Positions 46,168-54,092 of a DNA stretch of 64,000 nucleotides are shown piece by piece. The stretch is from SXVE01 sp036388895 (GTDB taxonomy: Bacteria > Acidobacteriota > Blastocatellia > Pyrinomonadales > Pyrinomonadaceae). The stretch is taken from contig DASVQY010000061.1 of the NCBI GenBank assembly GCA_036388895.1, forward strand, positions 1 through 64,000, in the 5' to 3' direction. Both the position numbers and the translations under genes were made by a program. The notes below the pieces were generated by a model that saw only the letters and a program-made list of their open reading frames with translations, had not been told where the DNA came from and searched no databases. Position 1 is the first letter of the stretch, and every line of letters begins with the position of its first letter.

Positions 46168-47886
46168 ATGATTGAAATCGGAACAGTTTTACAAGATCGT
46201 TATTTAATCGAAGAAAAAATCGGCGCGGGCGGGATGGGCGCTGTTTATCGCGCGATTGATCAGCGTTTCGGCAGCGCCGTCGCCATCAAAGAAACTTTTT
46301 ATAAGGATGAAGAGCTGGGCGACGCGTTTGAGCGCGAGGCTCGTCTTCTAAACAGTTTATTTCATCCGGTTTTGCCCCACGTTTCCGATTATTTCTCGGA
46401 AAACAACGGGCACTTTCTGGTGATGCAGTTTATCGAGGGCGAGGATTTGTTCGTTACGTTAAAACGTGACGGAGCTTTTCCTGTTCAAGATGTTGTTCGT
46501 TGGACGGATAGTCTGCTCGATGCTCTTGATTATTTGCATTCACAAGACCCGCCGATTATTCACCGCGATATTAAGCCGCAAAACTTAAAAGTAACGCCGC
46601 GCAGCGATGTAATCCTGCTCGATTTCGGTTTAGCCAAATTGAATTCTCAAGATACGCTCGGCGCATTAAGCGTTTTCGGTTATTCGAAAACTTATTCGCC
46701 TCTCGAGCAAATACAAGGAACGGGAACTGATGTTCGGTCGGATATTTTCGCGCTCGGCGCAACCGCTTATCATCTTTTGACGGGAAAACCACCGATTGAC
46801 GTGCTGGCGCGCGCTTCGGCGATAGTCGCGGGAAATGCTGATCCGCTTCAATTAGCCAGCGATATCAATGAAAATGTTCCCGTTGCCATTGCGGTCATTC
46901 TCAAGTCGGCTTTAGCTTTAAATCCAGCACAACGGTTCGTTTCGGCAAACGCGATGCGTCTGGCTTTACAGCACGCGGTAAATTCCGATTTAACGGAAAA
47001 TGTCGAAGAGTTGACTTCACCGATGAGCGTTGCCGCTCCGCTTGAAAATCAAGTTGTCAGCCCTGCGGATGCAGCGGATTTTCCCGCTTTGGAAGCATTT
47101 GCCGATGATGTAAAAAGTTTGAAGCGAGAAGAAACAGACGATGTCAACCCTATAATTGTTGATGTCCGACCGGATATTGAAACCGCTTTGCCTGCTCAAG
47201 AAATTTCTATTCCGCCGGCTTACGTCAGTTATGCGCCGACTAAAGTCAATGCCCGTCAAAATCAATCTCGAATTCCTTTTGCGGCATTGGCGGCTGTACT
47301 ACTTCTGGTCGGATTGGCTGCGGGATATTTTATAATCAAAGCGAATTCTTCCGACGAAACAAATCAGCCGGCAGTTGTTGATTCTGCGAAAAAGCCGGAT
47401 TCCAATCTCGTGCAAACTGTAGCGGATTCCGTAGATGATAAATCCGGAAAGCCGGAAGTTCCGGTTGTTGAAATTTCAGAAAAAACAAAAAACGTACCGG
47501 TGAAGAAAAAAACAACAGTCGAGGTACAGGAAACAACCGAAGATTCGTCGGAACAACAGCCGGTAATAACTGAAAATCCACAGCCTAAACTTGAAATTAA
47601 AGAGGTTTCTCTTCCTGTACCAACGCGTCAGGCACCTCGACCTGTTCCCCAGAAACAGAAAGAAAAAACATCCGGTAGTGATGAACCGCAGTCAGTTCCT
47701 GATATTGAATCAATCTTTACGGGACGCGCTTCGAATGAAAGGGACAAAAAAGAAGGTAGAAATCGAGATGTTAGTCAAGATGATCGTGATGTTATTTCCG
47801 AGGAAGAATTCAAGGAAATGCAGCGACAGCGTAAACAAGAACGACGCAATAATCGTCGCGATAAAAAACCTTTTCCGTTTTACTAA
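46168..47886 (+). CDS. Membrane-anchored Ser/Thr protein kinase (PknB-like)
   Basis: A 572-residue eukaryotic-type Ser/Thr kinase. Kinase domain residues 12-270: glycine loop IGAGGMGAVYRA, ATP lysine Lys41 (VAIKETF), catalytic HRDIKPQN (Asp134) and DFGLAK (Asp152). The catalytic loop is intact. After a linker, one transmembrane helix (about 369-391, FAALAAVLLLVGLAAGYFIIKA) and a charged, Pro/Glu/Lys-rich region follow, with no PASTA or other sensor domain recognisable outside. A paralogue of the same architecture lies at 51713-53380 in the opposite orientation. It phosphorylates Ser/Thr of unknown targets. Confidence 0.93.
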   Translation: MIEIGTVLQDRYLIEEKIGAGGMGAVYRAIDQRFGSAVAIKETFYKDEELGDAFEREARLLNSLFHPVLPHVSDYFSENNGHFLVMQFIEGEDLFVTLKRDGAFPVQDVVRWTDSLLDALDYLHSQDPPIIHRDIKPQNLKVTPRSDVILLDFGLAKLNSQDTLGALSVFGYSKTYSPLEQIQGTGTDVRSDIFALGATAYHLLTGKPPIDVLARASAIVAGNADPLQLASDINENVPVAIAVILKSALALNPAQRFVSANAMRLALQHAVNSDLTENVEELTSPMSVAAPLENQVVSPADAADFPALEAFADDVKSLKREETDDVNPIIVDVRPDIETALPAQEISIPPAYVSYAPTKVNARQNQSRIPFAALAAVLLLVGLAAGYFIIKANSSDETNQPAVVDSAKKPDSNLVQTVADSVDDKSGKPEVPVVEISEKTKNVPVKKKTTVEVQETTEDSSEQQPVITENPQPKLEIKEVSLPVPTRQAPRPVPQKQKEKTSGSDEPQSVPDIESIFTGRASNERDKKEGRNRDVSQDDRDVISEEEFKEMQRQRKQERRNNRRDKKPFPFY

Positions 47887-47960
47887 GTTTTAATTTCTAC
47901 CTTGTAAGTAACTGAAAAGAAAGAATTTCATTATCTTCAAAATCATTCATTCGTAATAAA

Positions 47961-47996
47961 AATAAGGACGCTTATAAAAAGCGTCCTTATTTGTTT
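47961..47996. terminator. Bidirectional terminator between kinase and NTF2-like gene
   Basis: A 13-bp stem, AATAAGGACGCTT with AAGCGTCCTTATT, and a 5-nt loop, followed by TTGTTTT; the complementary A-rich left flank also serves the opposite strand. Confidence 0.85.
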
Positions 47997-48051
47997 TAAA
48001 TTTACTAAAAATTAAGTAAGTGGTAGTTTATCAGTAGGTTACACAGCTTTC

Positions 48052-49101
48052 TCAACTGATTACTTTAATGTCTCTTTCGCTGAAAATTCTCCAGCCGCTG
48101 TTTGTCTTTTGCCATCTCAATTCTTGAACTACTTCGCCGCGTCTGTTTCTCGACCCGCGTTCGATATTGTATTTTTTGCGAAAACGCATGATTGCCGTTC
48201 GACCGTTGTTCTGAAAGATAATTTCAGGCTCTTCCGCGCGTATATCAATAGATCTAGCGCCGGCAAAAGCTCTTGATTTTTCTAGGCGAACAGCGTTTTG
48301 CGGGGCATTTCGGGATAAATAAAAGGCTTTCAAGACCGGCATGTAAAAAGTCATCTGTCGTTCTATGTTTCGAGCATTCGTTGCAGAAATCCATTGAATT
48401 AACGCGTTTCTTAATTCGGCAGCTTCATTGTTTTTCAAATTTACCGGGCGCGAAGTTTTTGGAGAAACTGGATTTTCATTTTGTCTGGCGATTTGTGTAT
48501 CGGTTCCGGACTCTCCGTAAATATCCCAGCGAGCGATATCGGAGATTTTGTTGTAAACGGTTTGAATAACGACCGGTTCGATGAGTTCTTCGGCTGAAAT
48601 TCGCCGCGTTACACGTAAGCGTCTGCCGTTTTCAATCGGAGTAAATGTAAAAGTTAAATTGTCATCGCTTTTGCCGGTCGAAGTAAATACCAATCTGTTT
48701 GGTTCGAGTCCGATTCGGGTGCGTACGATGCGACCTTCTGCGTTGCGGACATTCCTCGTTATGCCGTCGGCTGTAAATTCAACCCGGCTCGAACGCGATG
48801 AACCGAGCGAAATGCGGTTGCCGTTGCATTCGATAGCGAGCATGTCAGGCGGCGTCAAACGCACAGCCAAATCAATAAAAAACTGCTGCTGATCTCCGTA
48901 AGGAACCTTGCTCGAAGCCCCTTCGATAACCGAGTACAATCTATCGCTGCTTTCCACGTCAATACTGTAAACACCGGTTAAACCGTTTGGAGAGGCGCAG
49001 ACGCTTCGCTTTCCTCTTTCCCGCACAGCCTGCGCCGATATAGTCCCGTAGAAAAAAACGAGCAGAATCGGCAAAAAAACAGTTATAAGCCTGCTATTCA
49101 T
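48052..49101 (-). CDS. Exported protein with C-terminal NTF2/SnoaL-like domain
   Basis: A 349-residue protein of unknown function from ATG 49101 (the frame is open to a GTG at 49119). It has a signal peptide (residues 1-24, ending TISAQ), a beta-strand-rich central domain (about 30-190) and a C-terminal NTF2-like fold (about 230-345): the pattern ELRNALIQWISATNARNIERQMTFY, then VQELRWQKTNSGWRIFSERD. I do not know the middle domain. It is divergently oriented from the kinase and is followed on the same strand, upstream, by the CBS gene. A lipoprotein or enzyme role is not evident. Confidence 0.65.
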   Translation of the reverse strand: MNSRLITVFLPILLVFFYGTISAQAVRERGKRSVCASPNGLTGVYSIDVESSDRLYSVIEGASSKVPYGDQQQFFIDLAVRLTPPDMLAIECNGNRISLGSSRSSRVEFTADGITRNVRNAEGRIVRTRIGLEPNRLVFTSTGKSDDNLTFTFTPIENGRRLRVTRRISAEELIEPVVIQTVYNKISDIARWDIYGESGTDTQIARQNENPVSPKTSRPVNLKNNEAAELRNALIQWISATNARNIERQMTFYMPVLKAFYLSRNAPQNAVRLEKSRAFAGARSIDIRAEEPEIIFQNNGRTAIMRFRKKYNIERGSRNRRGEVVQELRWQKTNSGWRIFSERDIKVIS

Positions 49102-49134
49102 TCTTATCAACTCGATCACCCCGCTTGTATGTAA

Positions 49135-49170
49135 ATCGAGGGCGTTTTGCGGCGCCCTCGATAAATTTTT
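49135..49170 (+). terminator. Hairpin with T run between the CBS gene and the NTF2-like gene
   Basis: A perfect 10-bp stem (ATCGAGGGCG at 49135-49144 with CGCCCTCGAT at 49153-49162) and a T run to its right, so it would stop plus-strand transcription. Both flanking genes are on the minus strand, where it would act only as a 3' hairpin without a T run. Which RNA it stops is unclear. Confidence 0.55.
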
Positions 49171-49177
49171 TTTGTAT

Positions 49178-50083
49178 TTAACTTTGTCCGGCAGTTCTGC
49201 CGACTTCTAAAATCGGATTTAGGTCATTGTCTCTATCCGGAAAGTCCAGATCGCGGTCAAATGTGCTGTCGGTAACAGTCGAACCCGAACCTGTTCGGGT
49301 CGTTAAATCTCTGTTTTTCGTATCGGTTAAAGTGTGTACGCTGGTTGCGGTGCCGCTGGTTTCAGTCTGAGCGACCGGGCGCGGTCGGGTTTCTTTGTTT
49401 GAATCCAAAAAATATTTAGCGCCGAAAGAAATTCCGATGCCGGCTAAAAGCGGCAATATAGTGCTTAAGCCGAAGAGCGAAGATTCTTTTACGGAATAAG
49501 ATTCGCCGCTCGAATAACGCTTTTTATTCCGAAAAGAGCGATTATCCGAATTAAATTGTCTATTGGAATACGATTGATTGCCGGAATCCTGATTGTTCCG
49601 GTATGAACGATTATTCGAATAAAACTGATTATTGGCGGTTCTTCTGGTCGGGGACGGTTCCGCTTCGGAAATTTCGTGAACGACGTCGCTGATCAGATAA
49701 GGATTCGGTCCATATTCAGCGATATCGGCTTGGGCGACTATTCCAACGCACTTGCCGTTTTCATCCGTGACAATTACGCGACGGATTTTTTTGTCTTCCA
49801 TTACGTCCGCACAATCTTGAATGCTTGTATCCGGCGAAATAGTCGTAATGCCCATTGTCATCACGTCCGATGCTTTCATTTCGATGGGATTTCGTCCGGT
49901 CGTGAAAGCGCGAATCGTGATATCGCGGTCGGTAACTGTACCGATTGGTTTTTTGCTCGATTGATTTTCGACAATCGGAATACATCCGCAATCGTACTCG
50001 ACCATCATTTGAGCAACTTCTCGTAAATTCGTATCCGGCGTGCAACATGCCGGATTTTTAGTCATAATTTCTCTTACTTGCAT
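49178..50083 (-). CDS. CBS-domain pair protein with Asn/Arg/Ser-rich region and membrane segment
   Basis: 301 residues from ATG 50083, where GGAGG stands 5 nt upstream (the alternative start at 50095 has no such site). Two CBS domains (residues 1-125) in tandem, with VREIMTKNPACCTPDTNLREVAQMM and VTDRDITIRA, followed by DVMTMGITTISPDTSIQDCADVM and IRRVIVTDENGKCVGIVAQADIAEY. CBS pairs bind adenine nucleotides and report energy status. Then a low-complexity, Asn/Arg/Ser/Tyr-rich stretch (about 150-205), a hydrophobic segment (STILPLLAGIGISFG) and an acidic-basic tail. The combination suggests a membrane-associated sensor. A LacI-type palindrome lies 27 bp upstream of the ATG. Confidence 0.85.
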   Translation of the reverse strand: MQVREIMTKNPACCTPDTNLREVAQMMVEYDCGCIPIVENQSSKKPIGTVTDRDITIRAFTTGRNPIEMKASDVMTMGITTISPDTSIQDCADVMEDKKIRRVIVTDENGKCVGIVAQADIAEYGPNPYLISDVVHEISEAEPSPTRRTANNQFYSNNRSYRNNQDSGNQSYSNRQFNSDNRSFRNKKRYSSGESYSVKESSLFGLSTILPLLAGIGISFGAKYFLDSNKETRPRPVAQTETSGTATSVHTLTDTKNRDLTTRTGSGSTVTDSTFDRDLDFPDRDNDLNPILEVGRTAGQS

Positions 50084-50109
50084 AATAACCTCCATAGTTT
50101 CTTGAACTG

Positions 50110-50121
50110 TGAAACGTTTCA
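50110..50121. promoter_or_regulatory. Palindrome TGAAACGTTTCA upstream of the CBS gene
   Basis: A perfect 12-bp palindrome with a central CG, the architecture of LacI-family operators. It lies between the promoter region and the CBS Shine-Dalgarno. No LacI regulator is encoded in this window, and the site appears once. Confidence 0.35.
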
Positions 50122-50258
50122 GTACGTTTTTATTGAGTTAATATACACAAGCAAAAATCATTCCGTTTGGATTGCAACGGAAGCTTAAGAAAACCGTTTT
50201 CAAATGAAAACAAGTATCGGGTATCAAGGAAAAGTTTCAATCAAAAAACTATAATTGT

Positions 50259-51524
50259 CTATTTTATTTTTCGATATTTACGCAAGATATTCAGCGTTTC
50301 TTCGAGCGGCAATGCCTCGATTTTACGCGCCTGTTTACCGCTTATCGTCACGGCTTTGAAAAGCGAATTATAAATCGCTTCTTCGGTCGCTTCGATAACG
50401 GCTAGAAAAATCGGGGACAACGCGTCGTTCGGTAAAACTTTTATGCTGCGCGGGCTTCGATTTTCAGCGTTCGTCTTGATGCGAAGTTCGGAATTTGTTG
50501 AAAAAGCAATAGCATAATCACCGCTGCCGTTTGTCGCTGCCGCGCCGGTTCTCGCCAAACCGAGCATCGAACGCGCAGCCATTCTTTGCAGTTGCCGCGC
50601 ATCAACCGGCGCATCCGTAGCAATCACAATAATAATCGAACCGTCGGCTAAGTTGTTTATGTCCCGCTCGCTTTTGCCGTGCAGGGAACTTGTTGGCGAT
50701 TGTTTCTTTTCATTTATTTGATTTGCCGAAGATTTTGCTTCCAGTGCGTCCTTTAAATAATATTTTCCGAGTTCAATTCCGACCGGAGCGCCGTCAATTG
50801 ACAACACGCCGCCGTAATTGGTTTGAACAAGGACGCCGATTGTATAACCTCCGAACTGTGCGGGAATCTGTCTCGAAGAAGTGCCGATGCCGCCCTTGAA
50901 CCCGAATGCAATCGTTCCGGTTCCGGCGCCGACGGAACCTTCTTCAACCGCTCCGCTCTGCGAATTTTTTATTGCTGTAAAAACATCCGTTTGTGTAATA
51001 TGACGACCGCGAATGTCGTTCAGAAAACCGTCATTTGTTTCCGCTACTAAAGGGTTTATTGATTGAACCGATTCGTTGCCGGGAAGCGCCAGCATATAAT
51101 CAATCAAAAAATCGGCTGTTCGAGGAACACTTAAAGTGGAAGTAAGTAAAATCGGCGTTTCAATTTCGCCGAGCTCGTTCACCTGCGTCGAACCCATCAA
51201 TTTACCGAAACCGTTGCCGACGAAAACCGCGCCGGGAACTTTTTCGTGAAAAAGATTTCCTTCGTGCGGCAAAACTGCCGTAACCCCGGTTCGCACGTTT
51301 TCACCATGAATTATCGTTGTTTGTCCCACGCGGACGCCTTTTACATCCGTAATAGCATTTGCGGCTCCGGTCGGCAAAACGCCGATTTTAAGTCCGATAT
51401 CGCGCACTCGCGGTCGTTTATCGACAGGCATAACGATTTGAGAAACGCCGACTGTTTTTACTGTAAGAATTAAGAACAGCGCGATGAATTTTTGTAACTG
51501 TGATTTATTTCCGATTAGAAACAT
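50259..51524 (-). CDS. P1 family (DmpA-type) peptidase
   Basis: A 421-residue aminopeptidase of family S58/DmpA from ATG 51524 (the frame is open to 51629, but the N-terminal extension before this Met is unlike the family). The N-terminus is a signal peptide or anchor (KFIALFLILTVKTV). Family motifs: AITDVKGVRVGQTTI, TGVTAVLPH, NGFGKLMGSTQVNELG and the autoprocessing nucleophile Ser334 in TNGSGDYAIAF, where the proenzyme is cut between Gly and Ser to give two chains. The family hydrolyses N-terminal D- or L-amino acids and beta-peptides. It is divergent from nothing close and lies between the CBS gene and kinase 2. Confidence 0.9.
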   Translation of the reverse strand: MFLIGNKSQLQKFIALFLILTVKTVGVSQIVMPVDKRPRVRDIGLKIGVLPTGAANAITDVKGVRVGQTTIIHGENVRTGVTAVLPHEGNLFHEKVPGAVFVGNGFGKLMGSTQVNELGEIETPILLTSTLSVPRTADFLIDYMLALPGNESVQSINPLVAETNDGFLNDIRGRHITQTDVFTAIKNSQSGAVEEGSVGAGTGTIAFGFKGGIGTSSRQIPAQFGGYTIGVLVQTNYGGVLSIDGAPVGIELGKYYLKDALEAKSSANQINEKKQSPTSSLHGKSERDINNLADGSIIIVIATDAPVDARQLQRMAARSMLGLARTGAAATNGSGDYAIAFSTNSELRIKTNAENRSPRSIKVLPNDALSPIFLAVIEATEEAIYNSLFKAVTISGKQARKIEALPLEETLNILRKYRKIK

Positions 51525-51712
51525 TAAGATTTCATAAAAAAACAAAAATAAAAGAACAAAATATGAATTATTTTCGCCAAATAAAAATTTCGAGCGAAAA
51601 TGAAAAACAAAAACTTGGCTCACGCTCATTTCTGTTCAGCTCATTTTACACCCGAAATCAAGTTTTCGTATCTTTTTATGAAATTAAGCTATAAAAATAA
51701 AAAACCCGCCGC

Positions 51713-53380
51713 TTATTTTTGCGGAGTAGGTTTTGGATTTTGTGCAGTCGGCTTCGGAACCGGAGGCTCAATGAGTATCACGCGATTTTTTTGAAGCTTG
51801 AGAGATTCAAGCTTGCGAATTTGTTCGGGCGTCAAGCCTTTAAATTCAAAAGGCGGTGTCGGAGGCATCGGCGGTTTTGCTTTCCACCTGATTCCTTTTT
51901 CGTCAATAATCATATCCTTAGTTTCAATTCTTTCATCATTGACGATAACTTGATCGGAATCTTTATCCTTTGTTCCGCCCTTACTTTGGCTCGCAACATT
52001 TTTCGTCTGAATTTTAGGGTCTTTTACAATCTTTGGATTCAGCGCATTTAATTTCGGAACGTTTTCCTTTGCCGTCTGCCTTTTTTCAAGTTCTTTAATT
52101 GCTGACTCGACATCTTCAGCTTGCGCGTTCGAGTTTGAAAATTCGACATTTGCCGGCGGTGTGACAACAAAGCTGTTTTTTAACTCCGTCTGCGCGGGCA
52201 CGATTTCAACGTTTCGTCTATGGGGTTCGGAACTGTAAAAAAAAGCGGCGGAAAGCGCGCTGCCAACCAGAATCAACCCGCCGAAGACGGCGACGCCGAT
52301 TGCACGCGGACGTTTCAAAAAAGAAGATTTTTCTGTTTCGTTTTGTATAATCGTAGCTTTTGAATCGAAATCCGATCCGAAAACATTTGTTTTCAGTGAA
52401 TTTTCGGTATTTATTTTTTCCGGCGAAATTTTCGTTTTAACATCTGTTTGTGCAAACGGAGAAACATTTGTCGCCGCCGAAAACAGCTTCGTTTCCTGAT
52501 TCAAAAGATCTGTTTTTGAATTTTTTTCAAACGGCGGCAAATCGCTCGCTTCGATGCTTTTGTCGCTGTTTTCGAGCATCAATTTCATCGAAATCGCCGA
52601 TTCGGGTCTTTCGCCCGAATTCAAATCCATTGCTTTGTGCAAAATATACGAAACGCCGACGGGAATATTTTGATTGATGCGATTTGCCGGAATCAAAGGA
52701 TCAGGCTGACCGTTTAGAACTTTCATCGCGCGCGTTAAAGCGTCTGCCGGCGGAGTTCCGGTCAAAAGATGATAAAGTGTTGCGGCGAGAGAATATAAAT
52801 CGCTTTGCGGTTCGGTGCCAGTTCCTTGAATCTGTTCGAGGGAGGCGTAATTTAAAGAATAACCGAAGATGCTCTTGGCAGCCGTTTGATTCTGCGAGTC
52901 GGTCGGGTTGCCTTTCGCCAGACCGAAATCGAGCAGAATAATTTGACCGCCTTTAGTTAACTTTAAATTTTGAGGTTTGATATCGCGGTGAATGATTGAC
53001 TGAGAATGCAAATATTCGAGCGCATTGCACAATTGATTAGCCCATTTTAAAACGTCTTCTAACGGAAAAGGCTCGCCCCGACGCTCGATCATTTCAGCCA
53101 GGTCTTCACCGGCGATATATTCCATTACGAGAAACTGACCGTTTTCTTCGGTAAAATGATCGCTGACGCGCGGCAATGCCGGATGTTTAAGACTGTTAAG
53201 AAGTCTCGCTTCGTGCTCGAAAGCCCTGCGAAGATTGGGGTCTTCAAAAACGGTTTCTTTGATGGCGACGGTGCTGTTGAAACGGTCGTCCGAGGCGACG
53301 TAAACTTTGCCCATCCCGCCCTGACCTATCTGTTTTTCGATACGGTAACGATTTTGTAAAATTGTGCCTGTTTCAATCAT
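51713..53380 (-). CDS. Membrane-anchored Ser/Thr protein kinase, paralogue of 46168-47886
   Basis: 555 residues. The N-terminal kinase domain matches the kinase at 46168 block by block: glycine loop IGQGGMGKVYVAS, Lys41 in VAIKETVF, HRDIKPQN (Asp133), DFGLAKGNP (Asp151) and the shared YASLEQIQGTGTEPQSDLYSLAATLYHLLTG. One transmembrane helix (about 357-378, AVFGGLILVGSALSAAFF) and a Pro/Lys/Glu-rich periplasmic part follow, with no known sensor domain. AAGG 9 nt upstream of the ATG supports the start. It is an active-site-complete kinase; the substrate is unknown. Confidence 0.93.
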   Translation of the reverse strand: MIETGTILQNRYRIEKQIGQGGMGKVYVASDDRFNSTVAIKETVFEDPNLRRAFEHEARLLNSLKHPALPRVSDHFTEENGQFLVMEYIAGEDLAEMIERRGEPFPLEDVLKWANQLCNALEYLHSQSIIHRDIKPQNLKLTKGGQIILLDFGLAKGNPTDSQNQTAAKSIFGYSLNYASLEQIQGTGTEPQSDLYSLAATLYHLLTGTPPADALTRAMKVLNGQPDPLIPANRINQNIPVGVSYILHKAMDLNSGERPESAISMKLMLENSDKSIEASDLPPFEKNSKTDLLNQETKLFSAATNVSPFAQTDVKTKISPEKINTENSLKTNVFGSDFDSKATIIQNETEKSSFLKRPRAIGVAVFGGLILVGSALSAAFFYSSEPHRRNVEIVPAQTELKNSFVVTPPANVEFSNSNAQAEDVESAIKELEKRQTAKENVPKLNALNPKIVKDPKIQTKNVASQSKGGTKDKDSDQVIVNDERIETKDMIIDEKGIRWKAKPPMPPTPPFEFKGLTPEQIRKLESLKLQKNRVILIEPPVPKPTAQNPKPTPQK

Positions 53381-54092
53381 TTTTTTTGCCTTTTCTTAAA
53401 AACCGCGGAAAAGAACCGCATCCGGTCAAAATCTTTATTACGATAAACGAGACCGAAAAGTTTATCAAAGCCGGGTTCAAATTTCGATTCGATAAATTTG
53501 AGTTTTATACACAATTCGGTTCAGAAATAAAATATATGCGTGCGGCGCGGCGATTTAAAGCATCTTGCCGCTTATTTGCAAAAAAGAAAATTTTCAAGTC
53601 TTTTGCCGATTTTTGAACGCAATTAAACGTGTTTTTTGCAAAAGCGTGAATTTAACAGTTCCGATTCATACAAACTTAACAAAGCTGCCGGAAAATAAAA
53701 ACACTTTGTTTTATAGCTTACATAAATTTTATCAACAAACGGGTAAACTTACCTTTAACGAATTAATTACTAAGCCATTGGATGATGAAAAAGTATCTGA
53801 GTTGGCTTGATAGTTGCTATAATTAATGAATTTAAATTTGATTATGCGGGCAATTTATAAAAGAATAAATAAGTAACAATCAATAAAACGATTTTTAAGA
53901 GTCCTTTTGGGCTGATAGTTTGAACAAATGTTAATTGAAAAACTGCCAAAACATAAAAAGTTTTTTCGGTATTGGCATAAAAAATAAAAGTTATACAGGA
54001 TGAGCTTTGAAAAATTCATCCTGTTTTTCTTTGCAGAAAACGAAGCCGAATAAAACGCTTCGTTTCAAAAAGATTTATCAAGGGGTGATTTT
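53381..54092 (+). promoter_or_regulatory. Non-coding region with promoter and attenuator-like leader of the GH1 gene
   Basis: 712 bp without a credible gene; the two short plus-strand frames (53362-53616, 53565-53810) have no homology I recognise and no SD. A TGC-TATAAT extended -10 box at 53815-53823 could start a leader of about 260 nt that contains the terminator-like hairpin at 53995-54030, ending 62 nt before the glycosidase ATG. A smaller pair TGCCAA...TTGGCA occurs at 53944-53977. This is the layout of an attenuator, riboswitch or small RNA; I recognise no known class. Confidence 0.4.
53995..54030 (+). terminator. Rho-independent terminator in the GH1 leader
   Basis: A perfect 9-bp stem, ACAGGATGA with TCATCCTGT, a 12-nt loop and a T-rich run directly after it. 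No gene ends upstream of it on the plus strand. Confidence 0.75.

Noticed and set aside
53470..53490. A GGGTTCAAATTTCGA stretch like a tRNA T-arm
   Set aside because: No acceptor or anticodon stem can be formed around it.
53362..53810. Two small plus-strand frames (84 and 81 codons) before the GH1 gene
   Set aside because: No ribosome site, no recognised family, AT-rich codons and overlap with each other; better explained as a non-coding leader.
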